From NCBI GenBank assembly GCA_028819195.1, contig JAPPMF010000005.1, positions 12,306-76,305 of the forward strand: 64,000 nt of DNA, in the 5' to 3' direction. Source of the stretch: Bin55 sp028819195. GTDB taxonomy: Bacteria > Pseudomonadota > Gammaproteobacteria > Pseudomonadales > Azotimanducaceae. The first letter of the stretch is position 1, and every line of letters starts with the position of its first letter. Position numbers and translations under genes: made by a program. The notes beneath the pieces were generated by a model. The model saw only the letters and a list, made by a program, of their open reading frames with translations. It did no database searches and was not told where the DNA came from. Below, in pieces: positions 17,908 to 26,501 of the stretch.

Positions 17908-19182
17908 TCATTCGCTTGTTCCACGACGTCCTTGCCCGAAGGGGGTTTCCTGGACTTCCTTGCGGGTAGGGGGTGGTCGCAACACACCACCTCTTTTGAC
18001 ATATCGAATTTCTTTCTGGAGTTTTGATGGGTCATATTCTTGCCGCGCGACGTCCTCACCTGCTTGTTCAACAAGTAAAAGGTATGCCTTAGCACGATGT
18101 CGTGCCATTTCTTGAGGGGTTAAAAACGAACCGCTTCTGCCAAGTACCCGATGCATCAATAATGGATACTTTTTCATCACATCTTGATTGAAATCACTCG
18201 TATACCTAGCAGAAAGGTATTTACTGCGAATCGCCCAATCATCGCCACTTTTTGCAGCAATCCTCAGTGCTAGATTATGGGCACCTCTAGCAGACAATAA
18301 AGAGGTTTCAAGGTTGGCCAACCACGGATTGACGGATTCTACGTTTAAACGTGAGAATCCAGCTCTGTTCGTTGTATTGGACACTCGATCAGATACAGCT
18401 GGTGCTTCTACATATCCGTGTAGATTGCATTGCTGGTTAACCCAATAGTCATGCAGATAACCTTGTAGTAGTTGTTGTTCCGCGGAGTATCGTAATGCGG
18501 TGTCTGGCACCCATTCCTCAAGACCCTTTAAACTGATTTCGTATAAGTCTAAACCCTCGAACATCTCTGCCGATGACTTCTGTTGCAAAAAATTAAGTCT
18601 CTGTTGTGAATCACTACAGGCTGCCAAATAAGTTGCATACTTAAAAAGCTCTCTAGCTGCACATTTCTCCTTTCTTGTTTCATGTATCCCCACTATGTTT
18701 AAGCTTCCTAGCTCCTTACATGAAGGATCTTTGAGCACCTTTAAAAATCGTTGTTGCCGTTCATCGATTTGATCGTCAAAGATGTCTCCCCATAACGGGA
18801 CATTGATGTCAATGAAATCGGCGTGACTGAAATCCATTCGGTCCGTTACACGATTAATTGGTATAGAAATCCAGCCGTCGTTGTAGTGGTAATAGTACCT
18901 CCTATCGTGTTCCCAAACCGGCTCATTAGAGAAATATTCTTCTAACAGAGACAGACAAGAGTCTCCTAACTTTTTCCTAGTATTGACGGGCGTGCACCGT
19001 TCGACGATGCGAGCCCAAGTTTCTTTTTGTGTAGTGGTAACCGGCAAAAACGGGTCTGGTTCGGGGAACACATCAAACCGTTCTATGTAATGTATGCGTT
19101 TTAATCGAATGTCCTCACTCTGGCCATGAACGGACAAACTTGCGAGAATGATCGCAACAAAGGCAACACCATAAATGTTCAT
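17908..19182 (-). CDS. exported hypothetical protein, Cys-containing
   Basis: From the ATG at 19182 this has 424 residues. GTGGGAG lies 8 bases upstream and the product begins MNIYGVAFVAIILASLSVHG, a clear signal peptide, so I prefer this start to the in-frame GTG at 19197. The mature part is mostly helical and charged, with several cysteines (ERCTPV, GDSCLSLL, DPSCKELG, EKCAAREL, LAACSD, QQCNLHG) that could pair in the periplasm. No known domain is recognised. A segment with a P-x-C, then a C and then a 'YA...C' pattern is faintly similar in the anchored protein at 39658, which may point to a shared family. It lies about 170 bases downstream of nuoN on the same strand but is probably not part of complex I. 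Confidence 0.7.
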   Translation of the reverse strand: MNIYGVAFVAIILASLSVHGQSEDIRLKRIHYIERFDVFPEPDPFLPVTTTQKETWARIVERCTPVNTRKKLGDSCLSLLEEYFSNEPVWEHDRRYYYHYNDGWISIPINRVTDRMDFSHADFIDINVPLWGDIFDDQIDERQQRFLKVLKDPSCKELGSLNIVGIHETRKEKCAARELFKYATYLAACSDSQQRLNFLQQKSSAEMFEGLDLYEISLKGLEEWVPDTALRYSAEQQLLQGYLHDYWVNQQCNLHGYVEAPAVSDRVSNTTNRAGFSRLNVESVNPWLANLETSLLSARGAHNLALRIAAKSGDDWAIRSKYLSARYTSDFNQDVMKKYPLLMHRVLGRSGSFLTPQEMARHRAKAYLLLVEQAGEDVARQEYDPSKLQKEIRYVKRGGVLRPPPTRKEVQETPFGQGRRGTSE

Positions 19183-19349
19183 AATCACGTCTCCCACTAG
19201 TTACTGCGTTCAGTTAAAGCTTTAGAACTCATTATAGTTGTCCTCGGTCTCGTGATTTCCCGCCTTGATGCCGACGGAGAAGAGGCTGTGACAAAATTTG
19301 GGTGGGACAGGTTCATACTTGCACTTGGTTTCACAAATACTAGCAACCA

Positions 19350-20801
19350 TCAAAGCGTTGGAGGAAACACCAGAATCGCGCGAATCAAATCTACCAACGG
19401 AGTCGGATACAGTCCGAAGATAATGATCGCAAAAGCTAACAGAACCGTGATTGATAAACCTAACCAAGGTACACTAACGGACAGGTCCTCTTGAGGTTTT
19501 TCGAGTGTTCGAAATATAACTCGAACATAATAGAAGATTCCAAGTCCACTACCTAGAACCAAGCACACGACCAACGGCCACATGCCCTCACTGATTCCCG
19601 CCGTGAAGAGGTAGTACTTCGCAAAAAATCCAACTGTCAAAGGAATGCCAGCCAAAGACAACGCGGCAGCAATCAATACGGCTCCAGCCGCTGGCTTAGT
19701 CCATAACAGCCCAGAAATCCCATTCAATGTATCGACTTCCGTCTCACTCTGTGAAGACAAAGCAATGATCACACCAAACGCGGCGAGAGTCATCACAAAA
19801 TAACTCACGAGATAAAACAAGGCACTCTCATACCCCAAAGACGTGTTCACTGAAATTAGGAATACGACGATCAGCAAATATCCCATGTGGGCAATCGACG
19901 AATACGCAAGCAATCGTTTCAAATTGTTTTGTAAAAGGGCTAGTAAGTTACCAATGACCATTGACGCACAAGCAATAAGCATGATCGCATTACTGATCGT
20001 ATCGGAACTCAGAATGTCTGCTTCAATAACGTACCTCAATACGACTGCAAAGACCGCGCCTTTCGACACTGTCGCCAAAAACGCGGTTACCACAGAGGGA
20101 GCTCCGTGATAAACATCCGGAGTCCATATGTGAAACGGCACCAACGAGAGTTTAAACGCGATGCCACACCAAAACAGCGTGTTCCCAATAAGGAAAAGAA
20201 TCTCTCCTTCCATTGAGCCGTCGGTGATATGAATCGATGAGAAATCTAAGTTACCTGAAGCTGCGTAAATGAACGCCATTCCCATGAGCAGTGTCGCGGT
20301 ACCGACACCCGACAACACTAGGTACTTCAATCCTGCTTCTAACGGTGGTCGTGCGTGATCTGGATAAGCAATCAGAGCATACAACGAGATGGAAATCACC
20401 TCCAGTCCAAGAATTAACGAAGCAAAATGTGTCGACGCTGGCAGCATCATTGCCCCAAGAGTGGCTGCAAGTATCAACACATAAAACTCTTCAGTGAACT
20501 TAGTTCGACGATCTAAGAAAACTTGGGCAAACAACACTAGAACGAGTGTTGCCAATAAAAAGACGGCATTAAAGAAATACGCGATCGAATCAACTCTGAA
20601 CAATTCAGTGATTACCACACTTTCAGTCGCAACGGCCTCATACACAAAGAAATGACTAATTAGGGTCGCGATTAGCGTCAATACGGTCAGACTCCATGCA
20701 ACTTGATGTGATCGATGAATCGATACCCCTACCATCAGAACAATCAGCCCTGTGGTAAGAATCAAATACGGTAAACCCGCTTGAAACATACCCCAATCCA
20801 T
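19350..20801 (-). CDS. nuoN: NADH-quinone oxidoreductase subunit N
   Basis: This is one of the three antiporter-like membrane subunits of complex I, taking part in proton pumping. It has 483 residues and about fourteen helices. Diagnostic segments are ASLILGLEVISISLYAL (with the conserved Glu of helix 5), WTPDVYHGAPSVVTAFLATVSKGAVFAV, NLKRLLAYSSIAHMGYLL and AALSLAGIPLTVGFFAKYYLF. Its ATG overlaps the nuoM stop by one base (TAATG). It is the last gene of the operon. Confidence 0.97.
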   Translation of the reverse strand: MDWGMFQAGLPYLILTTGLIVLMVGVSIHRSHQVAWSLTVLTLIATLISHFFVYEAVATESVVITELFRVDSIAYFFNAVFLLATLVLVLFAQVFLDRRTKFTEEFYVLILAATLGAMMLPASTHFASLILGLEVISISLYALIAYPDHARPPLEAGLKYLVLSGVGTATLLMGMAFIYAASGNLDFSSIHITDGSMEGEILFLIGNTLFWCGIAFKLSLVPFHIWTPDVYHGAPSVVTAFLATVSKGAVFAVVLRYVIEADILSSDTISNAIMLIACASMVIGNLLALLQNNLKRLLAYSSIAHMGYLLIVVFLISVNTSLGYESALFYLVSYFVMTLAAFGVIIALSSQSETEVDTLNGISGLLWTKPAAGAVLIAAALSLAGIPLTVGFFAKYYLFTAGISEGMWPLVVCLVLGSGLGIFYYVRVIFRTLEKPQEDLSVSVPWLGLSITVLLAFAIIIFGLYPTPLVDLIRAILVFPPTL

Positions 20802-22261
20802 TACGGTATCACTTCCAATATCTGCACAAAACCATCGGATAGCGCAAGCACCGTCTGTGGATGAACACCGATCCAGATTAATGCGATCATCAATATCGCC
20901 ATCAAACTCATCTCGCGCACACCAAAATCTTGCATTTCGCTAACTCGCGGGTTAAGTTCGCCTTGAAACGAACGTTGCATCAGCGATAAGCCATAGACAG
21001 CCGCTATCACGACCCCAAAGGTCGCCAACACAGTCAACACAATACTTTTGTTGAATGCACCAACTAGCACTAAAAACTCACCGATGAAATTCCCTAAACC
21101 TGGCATCCCAACCGAGGCGACGACAAAAAACATCGTTACCGCACCCATACGTGGTGCTTTTTGCCACAAGCCACCCATGTCAGACATCTCACGTGAATGC
21201 AATCGTTCCTGTAATGCACCAGCCATCATAAACAGTGCAGCCGTAGAAAACCCGTGCGCAATTACAGTCACAATCGCCCCTTGCATTCCTAAAGTAGTGA
21301 AAGAGTAAACTCCGACGAGGACAAAACCCATGTGAGCGATAGAACTATAGGCAACTAATCGCTTAAAGTCTGTTTGACTGTAGGCTAAATAACCACCATA
21401 AAGAATGCTAATCACACCAAGCAACATTCCCCAAAACCAAAAATCCTGCGATGCTTCAGGGAATAAAGTGATCACAAAACGAATAATCCCATAAGCACCG
21501 GTTTTAAGCAGGATGCCAGCAAGAATCACCGATCCTGCAGTCGGCGCTTGGGTATGAGCATCAGGTAACCAAGTATGTACCGGCACACTTGGTAATTTAG
21601 TCACAAACGCGATGAAAAAACCTAACATCAACAACCGCGCAATCGAATCCTCTAGCTCAAGACCCAGTAATGCTTCATAACTAAACGTTAGAGTATTCGT
21701 TGCTTCATAATTCACCCAAACTAAAGCAATGATCGCCACCAGCATCAACAATCCACTGATTTGGGTGAACAAAAAGAACTTCATTGCAGCATATTCTTTG
21801 TCCTCGTGTCCCCAAATAGCAATCAGAAAATACATGGGGATCAACATAACTTCCCAGAAGAAGAAGAAGAGCAATAAGTCAAAGGAAGAAAAGACTCCGA
21901 CAACACCGGCCATTACCCATAGAACGTTGAATTGAAAGAATCCGGTTCGTTGTTTAGTTTCGGTCCATGATGAGACTACCGCAGCGACTCCTAGTATTGC
22001 CGTAAGTCCAATTAGTAGCAGCGACAAGCCATCAATTTGAAAAATAAGATTGATACCGAAACGCGGGATCCATTCAATGAACTGGTTAGCGTAAAGTCCA
22101 GACTGATCTGGACCACCTAACCAAACCGCGCCAACCCAAGCCGTTACCCCGATGAAGGTAAGTAATGAAAGCCAACGTGGGAGATTTACATGAATTCGCT
22201 CTGAGATCCAAGCAACTCCACCAGCTGCAAGCATCAACAGAATCAAGAGAAACACGTTCAT
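20801..22261 (-). CDS. nuoM: NADH-quinone oxidoreductase subunit M
   Basis: This antiporter-like membrane subunit of complex I has 486 residues and about fourteen helices. Diagnostic parts are FFFFWEVMLIPMYFLI with the functionally required Glu, TWLPDAHTQAPTAGS, ILLKTGAYGIIRF with the conserved Lys, FKRLVAYSSIAHMGFVL and PGLGNFIGEFLVL. It begins 3 bases after the nuoL stop, and its stop overlaps the nuoN start by one base. Length and helix pattern are normal. Confidence 0.97.
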   Translation of the reverse strand: MNVFLLILLMLAAGGVAWISERIHVNLPRWLSLLTFIGVTAWVGAVWLGGPDQSGLYANQFIEWIPRFGINLIFQIDGLSLLLIGLTAILGVAAVVSSWTETKQRTGFFQFNVLWVMAGVVGVFSSFDLLLFFFFWEVMLIPMYFLIAIWGHEDKEYAAMKFFLFTQISGLLMLVAIIALVWVNYEATNTLTFSYEALLGLELEDSIARLLMLGFFIAFVTKLPSVPVHTWLPDAHTQAPTAGSVILAGILLKTGAYGIIRFVITLFPEASQDFWFWGMLLGVISILYGGYLAYSQTDFKRLVAYSSIAHMGFVLVGVYSFTTLGMQGAIVTVIAHGFSTAALFMMAGALQERLHSREMSDMGGLWQKAPRMGAVTMFFVVASVGMPGLGNFIGEFLVLVGAFNKSIVLTVLATFGVVIAAVYGLSLMQRSFQGELNPRVSEMQDFGVREMSLMAILMIALIWIGVHPQTVLALSDGFVQILEVIP

Positions 22262-22264
22262 CTT

Positions 22265-24157
22265 TTAAACCCACATGACCAGGACTAGCACAATCAATAT
22301 GCCACCGAACATCGTGAAGGCATACCAACGAATGTGCCCGGTTTGCAGCATCGACAGGATGTGATGGAACAATGATGCAAAAAACTTGAGTGTCTTAAAA
22401 ATGAGATCGACAATGTCATTCTTGTTCGTTCGGGTACGTGCGATTGTCACAAACGGCCAAACAATTAAGCGGTCATAGATCCAGTCGAACCCCCAACCGC
22501 TATGCCAATATCTACTCAAGATTACACTTAGAGAATTGTCCGTAATTCCCTTGCGAAACTGATCATCTTCAGATAATCGAAAGAACAAAATACCAAGCAC
22601 GATCCCTAGCAATGGAATCAAGAAGGTTAACACTGGGACGAAATCTAAGTGTTGTATAACGTACAGCAACCCATGTGGTGCTTCCGTTTCATTAAACAGT
22701 TGTTTGGTAAACTCAAACCCAATCCAGCCCCCAAATATCGACAGCACCCCAAGGATTAAGAATGGCATGACTGTTCGAACTCGATTGGGATTCCACAGAC
22801 TATCGGCTGAAATTTCATACGTTTTGCCGCGCGGTTCACCCCAGAAGGTGAGCGCGATCATGCGTACGGTATATAGAGATGTCAAGACGGCGGCGACAAT
22901 CGCCCCAGTCCAAAATAAACCACCGTAGTTTGGTTCATCCCAAGCACCAAGCAAAATCGCGTCCTTACTGAAAAACCCTGCAGTGAGAGGTAAGGCGGCT
23001 AGTGCGGCAGAACCGATGAGCATCGCATAATACGGAACGGGCAGTATCTTTCGCAGCCCGCCCATTTTGAACATATCTTGCTCATGGTGCATTGCGAGAA
23101 TCACTGAACCACTCGCAAGGAATAACAGTGCTTTGAAGAATGCGTGAGTTACCAAATGAAAGATGCCAGCGGACCAAGCTCCTAACCCCAAAGCAAAAAA
23201 CATGTACCCAATTTGGCTCATCGTTGAAAAGGCTAGGACTCGTTTGATGTCCGACTGTACCAAAGCGGTGAAGGAAGCAATCAACAACGTGGCTAATCCC
23301 ACTAATGTAACACAGAGCATTGCTAACTCGGAGAGTTCGAACATGCCTTGCATTCTTGCAATAAGATAGACGCCCGCTGTTACCATTGTTGCTGCATGAA
23401 TCAACGCCGATACCGGTGTCGGACCAGCCATTGCATCGGGTAACCAAGTCTGTAGCGGAATCTGCGCTGACTTCCCTACTGCACCACCAAGAAGTAGCAA
23501 ACAAATAATCGTGTTAACAGTTGTACTCTCATCCCAATTAGCGCGCGCAAACGCTAATCCTTCTTGGACGTCGAGTGTCCCTACTTGCCAGAAGATCAAA
23601 AATAGTGCAATCAGGAAAAACGTATCACCGACACGTGTTACAACAAACGCTTTTCGTGCGGCGTAACCAAACTCAGGTACTTTATGGAAAAAACCAATGA
23701 GTAAATAACTACATAAACCGACGCCTTCCCAACCTAGAAAGAGTAGTAGCAAGCTATCGCCCATCACAAGCATGAGCATCGCGAACACAAACAGATTCAT
23801 ATAAGCAAAGAACCGACTGTACCCCTCTTCTTCACTCATGTAACCGGTCGCATACCAGTGAATCAGGAAACCAACACCTGTAATTACTCCTGTCACAACA
23901 AGCGATAGTTCATCGATCCAAAGTCGGAAAGAGATTTCCATCGAGCCGACGCTAAACCACAACCATTCACTCGAAACTATCGTAGCATTGTCGTGTGCGA
24001 GGAATTGCCAAGCTACGTATCCGGTTATGACCGCAGCAATCCCTACGCTACCAGCACCTATCCAAGCAACAACGGATCGCGGTAACCGACCTTCGGTTAA
24101 CACCAAGATTAGAAATCCGGCTAATGGTAAAGCCGGGATCAACCAAAGTGAAGTCAT
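22265..24157 (-). CDS. nuoL: NADH-quinone oxidoreductase subunit L
   Basis: This is the largest antiporter-like subunit, carrying the long lateral helix that spans the membrane arm. The 630 residues are normal for NuoL. Segments seen are LFLGWEGVGLCSYLLIGFF with its conserved Glu, KSAQIPLQTWLPDAMAGPTPVSALIHAATMV, DIKRVLAFSTMSQIGYMF and AALPLTAGFFSKDAILL. The C-terminal 150 residues hold the lateral amphipathic helix and the last anchor helix. The ATG overlaps the nuoK stop by one base. Confidence 0.97.
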   Translation of the reverse strand: MTSLWLIPALPLAGFLILVLTEGRLPRSVVAWIGAGSVGIAAVITGYVAWQFLAHDNATIVSSEWLWFSVGSMEISFRLWIDELSLVVTGVITGVGFLIHWYATGYMSEEEGYSRFFAYMNLFVFAMLMLVMGDSLLLLFLGWEGVGLCSYLLIGFFHKVPEFGYAARKAFVVTRVGDTFFLIALFLIFWQVGTLDVQEGLAFARANWDESTTVNTIICLLLLGGAVGKSAQIPLQTWLPDAMAGPTPVSALIHAATMVTAGVYLIARMQGMFELSELAMLCVTLVGLATLLIASFTALVQSDIKRVLAFSTMSQIGYMFFALGLGAWSAGIFHLVTHAFFKALLFLASGSVILAMHHEQDMFKMGGLRKILPVPYYAMLIGSAALAALPLTAGFFSKDAILLGAWDEPNYGGLFWTGAIVAAVLTSLYTVRMIALTFWGEPRGKTYEISADSLWNPNRVRTVMPFLILGVLSIFGGWIGFEFTKQLFNETEAPHGLLYVIQHLDFVPVLTFLIPLLGIVLGILFFRLSEDDQFRKGITDNSLSVILSRYWHSGWGFDWIYDRLIVWPFVTIARTRTNKNDIVDLIFKTLKFFASLFHHILSMLQTGHIRWYAFTMFGGILIVLVLVMWV

Positions 24158-24474
24158 TACCCGTTCAACTCTTCAGCACGATCGATATCAAGGGTTTGAA
24201 ATCGGCGTGACAACTGCACGACGAGTCCGAGTCCGACAGCAACTTCGGCTGCTGCTAAGGCTAATATGAACATGAACATGACTTGTCCATCGGGTTCTCC
24301 CCACCGAGCGCCAGCCGCAATAAAAGCGAGTGCCGCGGCATTCATCATGATTTCCAACGAAAGTAATACAAAGATGACATTTCGACGAATGAGAATCCCA
24401 AACGCGCCGATCAAAAACAAAATGATCGACAAAAACAATACATGCTCTAAGGGAATGTTCAAGACCGCATCCAC
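24157..24474 (-). CDS. nuoK: NADH-quinone oxidoreductase subunit K
   Basis: This small membrane subunit has 105 residues and three helices. Two membrane glutamates needed for proton transfer are visible at Glu41 (LLSLEIMMNA) and Glu77 (ALAAAEVAVGL), with the same 36-residue spacing as in E. coli NuoK (36 and 72). The start is GTG, overlapping the nuoJ stop by one base. The stop overlaps the nuoL start by one base. Confidence 0.97.
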   Translation of the reverse strand: MDAVLNIPLEHVLFLSIILFLIGAFGILIRRNVIFVLLSLEIMMNAAALAFIAAGARWGEPDGQVMFMFILALAAAEVAVGLGLVVQLSRRFQTLDIDRAEELNG

Positions 24475-24989
24475 TATTCTTCTCTTCTTTCGTCCAAATA
24501 GCGTCGACCTAAGTGATAAGCACCAACTAAAGCACCGAGTAGTAAAACACCAGCTAGCTCAACACCTAAAAAATAAGTAGTGAACAGTGATTCTCCCACC
24601 TGTTTTGGTGGAACCATGACGCCTTCGATTTGCGCAGCATTTTCAGTACCTAAGAAAGAAAGTCCGAAGACTCCAAACAGCACCCCCGACATGATCGCTG
24701 GTAACACCCACATTCCCGGTCGTAACCATTGACTCTCACGGGCAACTGATGCGCGCCCTAAATTCAGCATCATGACAACAAACAAGAAAAGTACGACTAT
24801 TGCACCTGCATAGATCACTATTTCTAGCGCCGCGGCAAAGGGTGCGCCAAGCAAAAAGAAAATCGTCGCTAAAGCAAGCAGAGTTAAGACCAAATACAAC
24901 AAAGCATGTGAAGCATTTTTGCGCGTTACGGCCAGAATCGAACTAGAAACGGCAATAGCTGCCGCGATATAGAACAAAAAGAAGCTCAC
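24474..24989 (-). CDS. nuoJ: NADH-quinone oxidoreductase subunit J
   Basis: This membrane subunit of complex I has 171 residues and five helices. The third-helix region APFAAALEIVIYAGAIVVLFLFVVMML is typical of NuoJ, including the conserved Tyr and the pi-bulge region involved in conformational coupling. The start is GTG, 22 bases after the nuoI stop, one of the two widest gaps in the operon. The stop (TAG) overlaps the nuoK start by one base. Confidence 0.96.
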   Translation of the reverse strand: MSFFLFYIAAAIAVSSSILAVTRKNASHALLYLVLTLLALATIFFLLGAPFAAALEIVIYAGAIVVLFLFVVMMLNLGRASVARESQWLRPGMWVLPAIMSGVLFGVFGLSFLGTENAAQIEGVMVPPKQVGESLFTTYFLGVELAGVLLLGALVGAYHLGRRYLDERREE

Positions 24990-25011
24990 TATAGGTAATT
25001 ACCCGTAAAAA

Positions 25012-25530
25012 TCACGGAAGCAGACTCTTTACATCAACCGGAGATAGTTCATTTTTGGCTTGGCCTTTCTCTTTCCCCTCGATAGTCTTACCCGCGACTT
25101 GCCAAAAACTATAGTCCGGGTACTTTCCGGTCCCATCAATCAATAAATGTTCCTTTTCGTAGACCATGTTGTTACGGTCGTACTCACAAAGTTCAAAATC
25201 AGGAGTGAGTTGTATGGCATAGGTAGGACAAGCTTCTTCACACATACCGCACATAATGCAACGAGAAAAATTTATTCGGAAAAACTCGGGATACCAACGC
25301 CCGTCTTCTTCTTTTTCAGTTTTTTGCAATGCTATGCAGTCAACCGGACAAGCAACTGCACAAAGATTGCAAGCAACACAACGTTCTTCGCCATCGGGAT
25401 CTCTAGTCAAAATGATTCGGCCGCGGTACCGGGGAGCTTGGTACGGCATCTCTTCTGGGTACTTGACCGTTTCATTGCGTTGAAAAAGGTGGATAAAGAC
25501 GGTCCACAACGTTCGTAATTGACTAAGCAT
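25012..25530 (-). CDS. nuoI: NADH-quinone oxidoreductase subunit I (two 4Fe-4S clusters)
   Basis: This peripheral-arm subunit carries clusters N6a and N6b, passing electrons towards N2 in NuoB. The 172 residues contain two ferredoxin motifs: Cys51, 54, 57 and 61 (CVACNLCAVAC) and Cys91, 94, 97 and 101 (CIMCGMCEEAC), each followed by Pro. An amphipathic N-terminal helix that docks on the membrane arm precedes them. The gene starts 9 bases after the nuoH stop. Confidence 0.97.
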   Translation of the reverse strand: MLSQLRTLWTVFIHLFQRNETVKYPEEMPYQAPRYRGRIILTRDPDGEERCVACNLCAVACPVDCIALQKTEKEEDGRWYPEFFRINFSRCIMCGMCEEACPTYAIQLTPDFELCEYDRNNMVYEKEHLLIDGTGKYPDYSFWQVAGKTIEGKEKGQAKNELSPVDVKSLLP

Positions 25531-25539
25531 AAAACACCT

Positions 25540-26499
25540 TTATTGCATCCACAATACTAGCGCGCCGGTAATCAAGAGATTGAGTAACGAGAGGGGAAGC
25601 AAGATTTTCCATCCTAATGACATCAATTGGTCGTAGCGAGGACGCGGAATAGCCGCTCGCAACAAAATAAAGAAATTGATCACGAGTAAGAATTTCAATC
25701 CAAACCATACGACTCCAGGTAAGAATCCGAACCCGTGCCAACCACCGAAAAACAGAATAACGATTAATGCTGAAATCAAGATCAACGAAAGATATTCGGC
25801 AGCCATAATTAGTGCAAACTTCATACCAGAATACTCCGTATGAAACCCTGCGGTCAGCTCATGCTCAGCTTCTGGTAAATCAAATGGTAAGCGATGAGAT
25901 TCAGCTAGTCCGGCAATTACAAATATCACAAGTCCGACACATTGAGGGATGCAGAACCAAAGGTCTTTTTGCGCATCGACGACATCTTTCAGACTGAAGG
26001 AACCGGTGAGTATGACTACGCCGAGAAGTGAGAGACCGATAAAGACTTCATAAGTAACCATCTGTGCAGCAGATCTCAGTCCACCTAAGAGGGAGTACTT
26101 GTTGTTACTAGCGAGACCAGCGAGGAGTACTCCATATACCGCGAGCGAAGACATCGCGAGTACCCAGAGGATAGCGATATTCGAGTCGGCAATGATGAGG
26201 CCTGGTCCCAACGGCAAAACCACAAAAGCCATGAGCATCGCACCCGCGACAAAGATGGGCGATAGTACAAATAAAACACGATCACCGAATGGTGGTACCC
26301 AGTCATCTTTGGTAATCAACTTGATCGCGTCGGCAACGGATTGCAGAATACCAAACCAACCTACTCGATTAGGACCCAAACGGTCTTGGAAAAAGCCCAG
26401 CGCACGACGCTCCCACCAAACGAGTACAAGTGCTCCTCCCAACGCCCCCATAATGACTGGGAGAATTAGGATGTACGACCAATTAATGCTTTCGAACAA
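25540..26499 (-). CDS. nuoH: NADH-quinone oxidoreductase subunit H
   Basis: This membrane subunit forms much of the quinone chamber. It has 319 residues and about eight helices. Diagnostic segments are RALGFFQDRLGPNRVGWFG, ADAIKLITKDDW, and the acidic loop RLPFDLPEAEHELTAGFHTEYSG (whose first part reads ESHRLPFDLPEAE), followed by MKFALIMAAEY. It begins 2 bases after the nuoG stop. Confidence 0.97.
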   Translation of the reverse strand: MFESINWSYILILPVIMGALGGALVLVWWERRALGFFQDRLGPNRVGWFGILQSVADAIKLITKDDWVPPFGDRVLFVLSPIFVAGAMLMAFVVLPLGPGLIIADSNIAILWVLAMSSLAVYGVLLAGLASNNKYSLLGGLRSAAQMVTYEVFIGLSLLGVVILTGSFSLKDVVDAQKDLWFCIPQCVGLVIFVIAGLAESHRLPFDLPEAEHELTAGFHTEYSGMKFALIMAAEYLSLILISALIVILFFGGWHGFGFLPGVVWFGLKFLLVINFFILLRAAIPRPRYDQLMSLGWKILLPLSLLNLLITGALVLWMQ

Positions 26500-26501
26500 G
26501 A